From: JAGPFW01 sp964535155
GTDB lineage: Bacteria; Patescibacteriota; WWE3; UBA101185; UBA10185
Direction: 5' to 3'
Assembly (NCBI GenBank): GCA_964535155.1
Contig: CAZHSR010000001.1
Coordinates: 1-53,693, forward strand
Length of the DNA stretch: 53,693 nucleotides
Within the stretch, counting starts at the first letter, position 1. Each line of letters starts with the position of its first letter. Shown here one piece after another: positions 27,731-35,054 of the stretch. The notes beneath the pieces are model-generated. The model was not told the origin of the DNA, ran no database searches, and saw nothing but the letters and a program-made list of their open reading frames with translations. A program made the position numbers and the translations under genes.

Positions 27731-28477
27731 CTATTTTTCCGACACTTCAACCGAAACGATTGAAACTGGCTCTTTTGGCTTGGACATTTCCCCAGTTAAA
27801 CTTCTATCCACTGGAGCTGTTGCTATAGCGTCAACAACTTCCATTCCATTTGTGACCTTGCCAAAAATTACATAATTTTTGGGTAGGGGATAGTCAGCGT
27901 GCATAATAAAAAACTGGCTTCCGTTTGTGTCTGGGCCAGAATTTGCCATTGCTACAGTGCCACGGGTATATTCGCCAGTAAAGGGTTCGTCTGCAAATTT
28001 GTAGCCAGGGCCTCCCATGCCTGTACCTTCGGGGCATCCGCCTTGGATCATGAACCCTTCGATTACGCGGTGGAAAATTGTGTCATTGTAAAAGCCATTT
28101 TTGGAGAGGTCTACAAAGTTTTGAACGGTTTTGGGGGTTTGGTTGGTGTTGAGGGCAATTGTAATGTCGCCTTTGGTGGTTTTTAAGGTGACAATGTAGG
28201 CTTTTTCTTCTTTTTCTTCCTCTACAGCTCCAACCGAAGGATTTTCCAGGCCATCCTCTGCGGGAGTCGTATTTTCTGCAGGGGATATACTTTCGACTCG
28301 GGTTTCTGCCACAGAGGAAACTCCTAATTTCTCTCCGTTTTCTTTGGCTAATGATAAATTATCAGAATTGCCGGAACTATTGTCTAAATTACTATTTTTT
28401 GATTTTTTAAAGAAAAACATAAATCCTCCTATGGAAAAAAATATTATTACTAGTGCCATTACATATCCTTTTTGCAT
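27731..28477 (-). CDS. membrane-anchored cyclophilin-type peptidyl-prolyl isomerase
   Basis: A 248-residue protein. An N-terminal hydrophobic anchor (residues 6-23) is followed by an acidic Ser/Glu-rich linker to about residue 85, then a cyclophilin domain. The catalytic IFHRVIEGFMIQGG and SQFFIMH are intact. It should fold secreted proteins outside the membrane. A minus-strand TATAAT (28484-28489) ends 6 nt before the ATG. It converges with the response regulator gene. Confidence 0.88.
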   Translation of the reverse strand: MQKGYVMALVIIFFSIGGFMFFFKKSKNSNLDNSSGNSDNLSLAKENGEKLGVSSVAETRVESISPAENTTPAEDGLENPSVGAVEEEKEEKAYIVTLKTTKGDITIALNTNQTPKTVQNFVDLSKNGFYNDTIFHRVIEGFMIQGGCPEGTGMGGPGYKFADEPFTGEYTRGTVAMANSGPDTNGSQFFIMHADYPLPKNYVIFGKVTNGMEVVDAIATAPVDRSLTGEMSKPKEPVSIVSVEVSEK

Positions 28478-28524
28478 AAATCTATTATAGCAATAACCCC
28501 TTTAAAAATGCTATCCTTTCTATA

Positions 28525-29547
28525 ATGGCTAATCTTGAAGAATGGAACTATCCTACACCAGAGGGTCAAACTACACATGAAGCAGTTGCCGAAGCATTGG
28601 GAGTTATTGCTGATGCAATTGAGTCACTGGAAGAAAAACAGTTAGTTGAGGGGGTTTCAATAGTAATGTACGGGAGCTCAGTCACCGAATTTCGGCAACC
28701 TTCGGATATAGATGTCATTCTAATTTATGACAAACTGACCCCTTTTTGGCATAGCGAGGAGGAGACAAGAGACCATGCGCGAATGGAAGAATTTTGCAAG
28801 GAACATGGACTTAGCGATTTAGAGAGCCTGTTACTAAAAAGACTTTTTGGACAATCGTTTACAACCTTCTCGCTAGATACTCCACATGAAAGAGATATAA
28901 AAAAAGATAGATTGAGTTTGGATATTACAGTTATTTCAAAAAAGGTTTTTCTAGAAAGCAAATCACAAGGAATTCCTCAAACAGAGGGAAGCACGCAAGA
29001 ATCTGTGAAAAGGGGAAAGAGAATGAACGAAATAGAGGCTTGCATGAGGATGGAAGATTCTTATATGCATTACAGTGAAGCACCATACCTAGATACAGAG
29101 ACCGAAACAGTTATTGTAACATTTCCAATACTTATGGAAAAGCTACTAGGACAACCTTTTGATGAGTATGATACTGCCTTTACTCAGAACTTACTGGGAT
29201 TACCAGAAGGCGTAACAGGGGAAGAGCTTTTGCAGGAATTTATACAATGGTATGCGTCAAAGATACCAGATAGAACGATAAGTGAAGAATTAGCAAATAT
29301 TGAGGGAAAATCCAAGGAGGATATTAAAACACTCTTAAAAGATGTTTTGGATACTAATGCAGAATACTTAACTCCAAAAGAGGCATCAACATACAGGGCG
29401 GGATTTAGAAATTATATGCAAGCCTCTAATTTTATGCAGGGTTTAAATGATAGAAATGCTATTTTAATATATGGAAAAAATATTCTGACTCAAGGAAAAA
29501 AACCCTTATTCATGGAGGATAGAGATTTCATAAAACGGAAACCCTAG
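28525..29547 (+). CDS. nucleotidyltransferase-domain protein
   Basis: A 340-residue protein. Near residue 50 it has YGSSVTEFRQPSDIDVIL, the G-S followed by D-x-D of minimal nucleotidyltransferases, and SLDITVI near 135 supplies the third acid. The remaining 200 residues are helical and not recognised. Such proteins transfer nucleotides to antibiotics, RNA or proteins; the substrate is unknown. TATCCT at 28512-28517 ends 7 nt before the ATG and is the likeliest -10 box. Confidence 0.72.
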   Translation: MANLEEWNYPTPEGQTTHEAVAEALGVIADAIESLEEKQLVEGVSIVMYGSSVTEFRQPSDIDVILIYDKLTPFWHSEEETRDHARMEEFCKEHGLSDLESLLLKRLFGQSFTTFSLDTPHERDIKKDRLSLDITVISKKVFLESKSQGIPQTEGSTQESVKRGKRMNEIEACMRMEDSYMHYSEAPYLDTETETVIVTFPILMEKLLGQPFDEYDTAFTQNLLGLPEGVTGEELLQEFIQWYASKIPDRTISEELANIEGKSKEDIKTLLKDVLDTNAEYLTPKEASTYRAGFRNYMQASNFMQGLNDRNAILIYGKNILTQGKKPLFMEDRDFIKRKP

Positions 29548-29604
29548 AATCCCAAAATTAAGGAGTAATCCCTTGTTTTGCCTAGTTTTTGGTAACATCT
29601 AATT

Positions 29605-30135
29605 ATGAGAATTATTCAAGATAGTATTCAGGTTCTGTTGGTTCTAGAATACCTTCCTGTCAATATTACTGATTTTTTTGCATGCAAGGACAATCCCATA
29701 TATGTTGAAAATCTTTTAAATGCCTTTAATCGAGCAGGTATTAACATTACTTCATTACAAGAGATTGTTAATAAAGGATTTTATACTACAACAGCAATAA
29801 AATCCAAGGAGGTTACATATCCAATAGAAAAAAGTTTAATTGAGAAGGATTCCTTTCAATTAGAGAAAGAAATCAGCAAATTCCATAATCTAAAAGCGAT
29901 TTTATTAATGGGGGACACTGCAATTAAATCCTTCTATTACATCTCAAAGAGAATCACTGGCAAAAGGGCTATTACATCTGGCTCAACATATAAGATTAGA
30001 GATGGTGAGTACTACCTTAATGGAGTTAGATTATTTCCTTCATACTCCCCCATAGGTAAGAATTTTCTGATTGAAAAAGCCAAACAAGGAATGGTGATTG
30101 AGGACATAAAAACTGCTTATGCATATATAAAGTAA
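29605..30135 (+). CDS. uracil-DNA glycosylase-superfamily-like protein
   Basis: A 176-residue protein whose middle shows LKAILLMGDTAIKSFYY and, later, LFPSYSPIGKNF. The latter resembles the region around the catalytic His of uracil-DNA glycosylases, here S-P instead of H-P, so activity is doubtful. The assignment is tentative. TAACAT at 29593-29598 ends 6 nt before the ATG. The DUF167 gene follows after 2 nt, so the two form an operon. Confidence 0.45.
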   Translation: MRIIQDSIQVLLVLEYLPVNITDFFACKDNPIYVENLLNAFNRAGINITSLQEIVNKGFYTTTAIKSKEVTYPIEKSLIEKDSFQLEKEISKFHNLKAILLMGDTAIKSFYYISKRITGKRAITSGSTYKIRDGEYYLNGVRLFPSYSPIGKNFLIEKAKQGMVIEDIKTAYAYIK

Positions 30136-30137
30136 AA

Positions 30138-30365
30138 ATGAAAATCACTGTAATTGCACATCCAAATTCCAAAAAACAAGAAATCGTTAAAGATTTGGAA
30201 GGAACTCTACATATTTATACAAAAGAGCCAGCACAGGAAGGGAGAGCAAATAAGACAATTATAGAAGCTTTAGCAAAACACTTTGATGTATCAAAATCTC
30301 AGGTTAAGTTAGTGAAGGGACATAAATCAAAACAGAAGATTTTTGAAATAAATTCGACGGAGTAA
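30138..30365 (+). CDS. DUF167 family protein
   Basis: A 75-residue member of DUF167 (YggU-like). It begins with a short strand ending HPNSKK and has PAQEGRANKTIIEALA and VKLVKGHKSKQK, the conserved features. The family is widespread; function is unknown. Co-transcribed with the glycosylase-like gene just before it. Confidence 0.88.
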   Translation: MKITVIAHPNSKKQEIVKDLEGTLHIYTKEPAQEGRANKTIIEALAKHFDVSKSQVKLVKGHKSKQKIFEINSTE

Positions 30366-30388
30366 AGTTACCTAGCGAGAATCCGTTG

Positions 30389-30415
30389 GGCGAGGCGGGC
30401 AGATCCTCGCCTTTA
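30389..30415 (+). terminator. weak terminator hairpin
   Basis: GGCGAGG (30389-30395) pairs with CCTCGCC (30405-30411) and is followed by TTT only. Probable end of the DUF167 operon. Confidence 0.45.
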
Positions 30416-30429
30416 ATACACCCAACATC

Positions 30430-30693
30430 TTATTTATTGGCTCCGGTTTTGGTGCCAACTTTAGATTGAACTTTGTTCTGAGTCATCACTTGACTCTGGG
30501 TTTTAACTTGGGCTTTGTTCTGAAGCTTTTTAGTAGCCCCTTTGTTCATAACAGCCTTTTTTACAGCTGCTTTAACTTGCTTCATCACTGTAGCTTTGGT
30601 TTGAATTTGAGCTTTAGCTTGGGTTGCGGCGTAAGCTTTTGAAGAACCTGCTAACATTACAACCATAGCAATTGCTATTAAAGTTTTAAACAT
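30430..30693 (-). CDS. small secreted basic Lys/Gln-rich protein
   Basis: An 87-residue protein. Residues 1-22 form a signal peptide (MFKTLIAIAMVVMLAGSS, then AYA). The mature part is low-complexity, rich in Lys, Gln, Ala and Thr, and strongly basic, with no Cys. It has the strongest ribosome site in the area: AAGGAGGT, 7 nt before the ATG. Probably abundant and exported; nucleic-acid binding or wall association are possible from its charge. Confidence 0.7.
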   Translation of the reverse strand: MFKTLIAIAMVVMLAGSSKAYAATQAKAQIQTKATVMKQVKAAVKKAVMNKGATKKLQNKAQVKTQSQVMTQNKVQSKVGTKTGANK

Positions 30694-30728
30694 AATAATT
30701 ACCTCCTTACAATAAAATAACTAAGTGG

Positions 30729-30765
30729 TGATTTGGCGAATATATCCGGCTTATTAGCCAAATCA
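30729..30765 (-). promoter_or_regulatory. hairpin upstream of secreted-protein gene
   Basis: TGATTTGGC (30729-30737) pairs with GCCAAATCA (30757-30765), 9 bp with a 19-nt loop. It lies about 36 nt upstream of the secreted-protein start on the minus strand and could be part of its leader. Confidence 0.45.
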
Positions 30766-30769
30766 GAGA

Positions 30770-30816
30770 AGTGTACCTCAAAAGCGCCCCATAGTCAAGA
30801 GGTAAGGGGGCACACT
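30770..30816. ncRNA. candidate RNA pseudoknot
   Basis: AGTGT (30770-30774) pairs with ACACT (30812-30816). Inside, ACCTC (30775-30779) pairs with GAGGT (30799-30803), and GCCCC (30786-30790) with GGGGC (30807-30811). The two inner stems cross, giving an H-type pseudoknot closed by an outer stem. It lies between the ABC-F gene's 3' end and the secreted-protein leader. Strand and role are undecided. Confidence 0.4.
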
Positions 30817-30854
30817 CTTTAATTCTTTAAGGAAAAATGGCAAGGGAGAAAAAA

Positions 30855-32306
30855 TTAAATTTCACTCAATACACCCTCACGCAAATTCAAAACCTTCTCC
30901 ACACCCACCCGCTCAACAAAAAACCTATCGTGCGAGACCAGAAGCAAGGTTCCCTTATACTCACGCAAAGAATTTTCCAGAATCTCTTTGGTATCAATAT
31001 CCAAGTGGTTATCTGGCTCATCTAAAACGAGCATGTCATAATTTTTGGAAGCAAAAATTGCAAAGGCAAACCGCGCCCGTTGCCCTGGACTTAATTCTCC
31101 AACCTGTTTTTGTACATCCTCTCGATCAAACATATATTTTCTCAGTGCCACAAAAGCATTTCCATAGTAACAACCTGTGGATTCAATAAATGTTTCCAGT
31201 AAATTTTTCCCAAAATCCAGATGAGTTTGTTTTTGCACAAAGTAACCGATTTTTAGATTTTCTCCAATAGTAATCTCCCCACTGGAAGGGGTTTCATCGC
31301 CTTTTAGCAGGTTTACAATTGTGGACTTTCCAGCGCCATTTGGGCCAAAGAGCCAAATTTTTTGACCTCCTCGAATTTCAAAGTCGAGATTTTCAAAAAC
31401 CTTTTTTTCTCCATAAAATTTTGAGACCTCGGCAAACCTAACCATTAATTTTGAGTGCGTAATTCCGGTTTCAAAGCCAATTTTGCGCATCTTTTTATCC
31501 ACATATTTTTCTTTCTCATTTTCTCCGCCAACTTCTCTTTCGATTCTTTTCTTAGTGGAAGAAATTGCCTTGCTTCGCTTTTTTCCATCCTTTATTCGGT
31601 GCACATTTTCTAAAAGTGTCTCTAACTGGGATTTATGCTTTAAAAATCTCACATACTCCGCATCCCATTTATTCACCAGGCGCAATTTTTCCTCCTTGTA
31701 AAAGTCATAATCACCCGCAAATCTTAAGAGCTTTTTGTTATCAATTTCCCAAATCTCATCCACTGTGTTGTTTAAAAATTGCCTGTCATGAGAAATCATT
31801 AGAACGGTCTTGTTAAGCGATTTGATGTACTTTTCAAACCATAAAATCCCTTCAATATCTAGGTGGTTTGTTGGTTCGTCAATTAACAAAAGAGTGGGTT
31901 CTTGCAACAGAATTGCTAGGACTTCTAGTTTCATCTTTTGTCCTTCGCTTAAAGTGCCAATTTCTTGATACTGATCAAAATTATGAAATTCTAGGTCTGC
32001 AACAAGTTTTTCTACTCTATAAAATTCCCATGGGTTTTCTAGGTAGGTTTCTAGGTATTCGCCAACTAACTGCTCCTGCGAAGGGAAGTTGAACTCCTGC
32101 GGGATATAGCCAATTATTTCGCCCTCATTTTTAACGGAGCCTGTATCTGTGGTTAGTTCTCCTGAGATCAGCTTTAGCAGGGTTGATTTCCCGCAACCGT
32201 TTTTTCCCACAAGGGCAACCTTCTGCTTGTTTCCAAGTTTAAAATCAACACCTTCAATAATTGAGGTGCTTGTAAAGGTTTTACTAACATTTGAGCCAAT
32301 TATCAT
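30855..32306 (-). CDS. ABC-F family ATPase
   Basis: A 483-residue soluble protein with two ABC modules. Walker A motifs are GKNGCGKST and GPNGAGKST, signatures LSEGQ and LSPGQ, and Walker B LLIDEPTNHLD and LVLDEPDNHLD. A charged linker of about 90 residues (RIKDGKKRSKAISSTKKR) separates them. ABC-F proteins bind the ribosome, relieving stalls or protecting against antibiotics; which applies here is unknown. A minus-strand TACAAT (32314-32319) ends 7 nt before the ATG. Confidence 0.9.
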   Translation of the reverse strand: MIIGSNVSKTFTSTSIIEGVDFKLGNKQKVALVGKNGCGKSTLLKLISGELTTDTGSVKNEGEIIGYIPQEFNFPSQEQLVGEYLETYLENPWEFYRVEKLVADLEFHNFDQYQEIGTLSEGQKMKLEVLAILLQEPTLLLIDEPTNHLDIEGILWFEKYIKSLNKTVLMISHDRQFLNNTVDEIWEIDNKKLLRFAGDYDFYKEEKLRLVNKWDAEYVRFLKHKSQLETLLENVHRIKDGKKRSKAISSTKKRIEREVGGENEKEKYVDKKMRKIGFETGITHSKLMVRFAEVSKFYGEKKVFENLDFEIRGGQKIWLFGPNGAGKSTIVNLLKGDETPSSGEITIGENLKIGYFVQKQTHLDFGKNLLETFIESTGCYYGNAFVALRKYMFDREDVQKQVGELSPGQRARFAFAIFASKNYDMLVLDEPDNHLDIDTKEILENSLREYKGTLLLVSHDRFFVERVGVEKVLNLREGVLSEI

Positions 32307-32347
32307 GAGGTTGATTGTACCAAATTACCTATAACTTGAGTAACTTG

Positions 32348-32490
32348 AGGGATTATCCTTGGCGGTTTTGGGGGTATAGACTGTTGCAATGGTGCAAAAC
32401 CAGGATAGCGTAAAGGATAATCCTTGAGGGGATTCGTATTTCAGACTCTCACTAAAGCCCAAAGCCCTACTCTGTCCAAGGATTATCCTT
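32348..32490 (+). repeat. 65-bp periodic palindrome array A (3 units)
   Basis: Palindromes at 32348-32360 (AGGGATTATCCTT, one mismatch), 32413-32425 (AAGGATAATCCTT) and 32478-32490 (AAGGATTATCCTT), each 65 bp from the next, with 52-bp spacers. The second spacer is 46/52 identical to the spacer of array B. The last palindrome ends 19 bp before the -10 box of the gene at 32522. Confidence 0.9.
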
Positions 32491-32521
32491 AAAAAACTTA
32501 AAAAAATGTTAAAATTTAGGT

Positions 32522-32980
32522 ATGCACACAAAAGTACAAACAATTTTTCCTTTTTTAATTTCCTTGCTGATTCTGAGCTTTCTAAGTTTTATTTTTGCAG
32601 TCAATAGGACAAATTTTTCCCAATGTAACCAATGCACAAATATAGACCAACCCCAAGAAACCCAAATAATTAACTCATTAGGGGAAGACATTGGGCAAAT
32701 GCTAATAGGCACAATTAAAAAGGAAACTATACCAGAAGAACTAGAACTTGGTGACTACTGGTACTGGATGTATTTTGAGCCACAAGCATTACTTGTAAAT
32801 AACGCTTTTGGTAATCCCTTATATATAGGCAAAATTCAAATTAATCCGCCAGAGGCCCAAGACATTTATCCAATTGACGATTTTTTGTATAAACAAGTGG
32901 AAGTTTATGGCTATCAAACATGGGGATATGCGGAAAGCTCTGTTTTTCAGGCACTCTCATTAAGAATCTACGAAAAATAG
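32522..32980 (+). CDS. secreted or anchored protein, unknown
   Basis: A 152-residue protein. Residues 8-27 are hydrophobic (signal peptide or anchor), followed by CNQC and an exported acidic domain rich in Tyr and Trp (GDYWYWMYFEPQ). No family recognised. TAAAAT at 32510-32515 ends 6 nt before the ATG; palindrome array A lies immediately upstream, its last repeat touching the expected -35 position. Confidence 0.55.
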   Translation: MHTKVQTIFPFLISLLILSFLSFIFAVNRTNFSQCNQCTNIDQPQETQIINSLGEDIGQMLIGTIKKETIPEELELGDYWYWMYFEPQALLVNNAFGNPLYIGKIQINPPEAQDIYPIDDFLYKQVEVYGYQTWGYAESSVFQALSLRIYEK

Positions 32981-33077
32981 CGAAGCATCGTTGTGAATAT
33001 CCTCTGTTTCTCTGATATATGAACTTACATATAAGAGCGTGAGTCCATAAAAAGAAGATAAAAAAATAATGGGACTA

Positions 33078-33770
33078 CTAAACAATAGGGGCTACATAAA
33101 AAGTAAAGACCCCATCTTCTCCAAGGGTTTTTGCTACACGATTATCATCTATAACCTTGACGTTTAAACCCCGGTCTCGCAAATTCCACACGATAGTAAG
33201 TTTTCTTTCATGATCACCATCTGGGTAAACACCAATTTCTCTAAAATGAGCCTTCACTACTGGGGAAGGAGCTTGCCCGCGACATGAATATAGGTGAGAT
33301 GTATCAAAAAAATCAGCTATGGAACCCAACTGATCAGGCATCTCTAATTGCGTATTTAAATCTATTCTATTACTAAGAAGCCCATTGCGGATTGTTGGAA
33401 AATTTCCTCTTAGATATGGGAGTAAAAAAGGAAGAGAGGGCCTAAGTTTCCATTCTAAAACCTCACCACCATCTTCAGCAACTACTGGAAAGTATTTTCC
33501 TAAAGTATCATCAATATCCCAAAGGACTAAAGGCTCGGGCTCCACAGACCATTTCTCATATGCAGCAACTACTACTTTGCAAAACCCCTTCTCCTTTTCT
33601 AGTGCTTTTTTATAGTCCTCAAGAAGTTCTTCTTTTGTAAGCCAAGATGCATCAGGAGAGATCTCAATTTTTCTCTTTACTTCAAACTCTAACATCGGGG
33701 ATACCCAAGATAAAAATTCATCGGGAGACATGTCTATAGTGGACTCATATTGAGTGGGAGCGATGGACAT
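33078..33770 (-). CDS. HAD-superfamily hydrolase-like protein
   Basis: A 230-residue protein. LVLWDIDDTLG near residue 83 is HAD motif I (D-x-D-x-T), LLSNR supplies the Ser of motif II, and VKVIDDN the acidic motif IV. A helical N-terminal region of about 75 residues precedes the catalytic core. Substrate unknown. TATATT (minus, 33777-33782) ends 6 nt before the ATG. The adjoining interval 32981-33077 shows no gene. Confidence 0.75.
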   Translation of the reverse strand: MSIAPTQYESTIDMSPDEFLSWVSPMLEFEVKRKIEISPDASWLTKEELLEDYKKALEKEKGFCKVVVAAYEKWSVEPEPLVLWDIDDTLGKYFPVVAEDGGEVLEWKLRPSLPFLLPYLRGNFPTIRNGLLSNRIDLNTQLEMPDQLGSIADFFDTSHLYSCRGQAPSPVVKAHFREIGVYPDGDHERKLTIVWNLRDRGLNVKVIDDNRVAKTLGEDGVFTFYVAPIV

Positions 33771-33850
33771 AATGAAAATATACCATTTTTTAGAAAAAAC
33801 AGAGAAAGGTCTGCGATTGTAGTGCTAGTCATAAAGAGTCATAGAAAGGA

Positions 33851-33928
33851 AAGGATAATCCTTGAGGGGATTCGTATTTCAGACTCTCACTAAAGCCTAA
33901 AACCCCACTCCAGCCAAGGATTATCCTT
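33851..33928 (+). repeat. 65-bp periodic palindrome array B (2 units)
   Basis: AAGGATAATCCTT at 33851-33863 and AAGGATTATCCTT at 33916-33928, 65 bp apart. The second overlaps by 2 nt the stop codon of the YibE/F-like gene. The spacer is nearly a copy of one in array A, 1.4 kb away. Confidence 0.9.
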
Positions 33929-35051
33929 AGGAATCCGCGACAACTGATGCCAAAAATGTAGAAATAGGGACAGCCAAAATCAAGCCAGTGCTACCCAGCA
34001 AAGTGCGCAAAACCTCATCCGCTATGATTTCTCGATTAAAAGTAAGCATTAAAGGCTCTGACAGCCCGGGATTATTATTGCTATTGTTATTTAGAAACAG
34101 CAACAACAACGGAAGGGATGCCCCTGCATAAACCAAAACCAAAGTATTCACCATAGAAGTAATGTGATCCCGCCCAATTTCCATGGCACTTTTATAAAGC
34201 TCAAAAGTCCCCAAGTTGGCATTTGACTTCTTCAACTGCATAACTACGCTACATTGCGAAACAGTAATATCATCCAAAACGCCTAGGAAACCAATAATTA
34301 TTCCTGCCAACAAAATTCCTCGCATATCTATACCGGAAAAATATTCATTTACAAAGAAAGCCTCTTCGGTGGCAAAACCAGACAAACGCGCCAAAGAGAC
34401 CGAGACAGCAGTGAAAATTACGGTAATTACCAGGGCCACAAGGGTACTAACAATGGCAACATGCGTCTTTTTGTTGAAGCCGTGCGACAAATAAAAAGTA
34501 ACAGGAATAATTGCAACTGAAGCCAATATTGTGACAAATACTGGATTTCTGCCCAAAATTATTTGAGGCAATATAAATTTAAATATTACAAAAAAGGAAA
34601 AAGCCATTCCTAAAATGGAATATAGACCATATTTTTTTCCAACTAAAAAGGTTAATAAGACAAAAATTGCAAATATAAAGGTTAAGTGAGGGGTTCTATG
34701 ATAATCGGTTATTAAATAAACTTTCTGAGGGGATTCTGAAGTAGGGGACAAAGTAAGGGACTCCAACTTCATAAATTCCTGCAAAACCACCTTGTCGCCC
34801 TTCTTAAACTCCAGGTTTCTTGCAGAAACTTCGGGAGAATTTTCTACTGTAACAACATCTCCATTGGAAAGCTTAACTTGCAAGGTCTGAATATTTTGGC
34901 CGTCAACTACAACCGATTTTTCTACAGCCACAACTTTTCCGGTTACACTGGAATTGGGAACTTCTTCTAAAGCCAAGACTTTAGGGGCAACAGAAAATAC
35001 TGAAAGAACAAAGATAAAGCAAAATAGTATCTTTGAAAAATAATTTTTCAC
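33927..35051 (-). CDS. YibE/F-like membrane protein
   Basis: A 374-residue protein. A signal peptide (residues 1-27) leads a beta-rich extracytoplasmic domain (28-105) that recalls OB-like folds (GKVVAVEKSVVV, LSNGDVVTVE). About eight hydrophobic segments follow, with GILLAGIIIGFLGVLDDITVS, the hallmark of YibE/F proteins. Transport of an unknown solute is likely. Its stop codon overlaps the terminal palindrome of array B. The PLP-like gene ends 3 nt upstream on the same strand, suggesting an operon. Confidence 0.85.
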   Translation of the reverse strand: MKNYFSKILFCFIFVLSVFSVAPKVLALEEVPNSSVTGKVVAVEKSVVVDGQNIQTLQVKLSNGDVVTVENSPEVSARNLEFKKGDKVVLQEFMKLESLTLSPTSESPQKVYLITDYHRTPHLTFIFAIFVLLTFLVGKKYGLYSILGMAFSFFVIFKFILPQIILGRNPVFVTILASVAIIPVTFYLSHGFNKKTHVAIVSTLVALVITVIFTAVSVSLARLSGFATEEAFFVNEYFSGIDMRGILLAGIIIGFLGVLDDITVSQCSVVMQLKKSNANLGTFELYKSAMEIGRDHITSMVNTLVLVYAGASLPLLLLFLNNNSNNNPGLSEPLMLTFNREIIADEVLRTLLGSTGLILAVPISTFLASVVADS

Positions 35052-35054
35052 TAT

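Noticed and set aside
30837..31025. 62-residue reading frame
   Set aside because: It lies wholly opposite the 3' end of the ABC-F gene.
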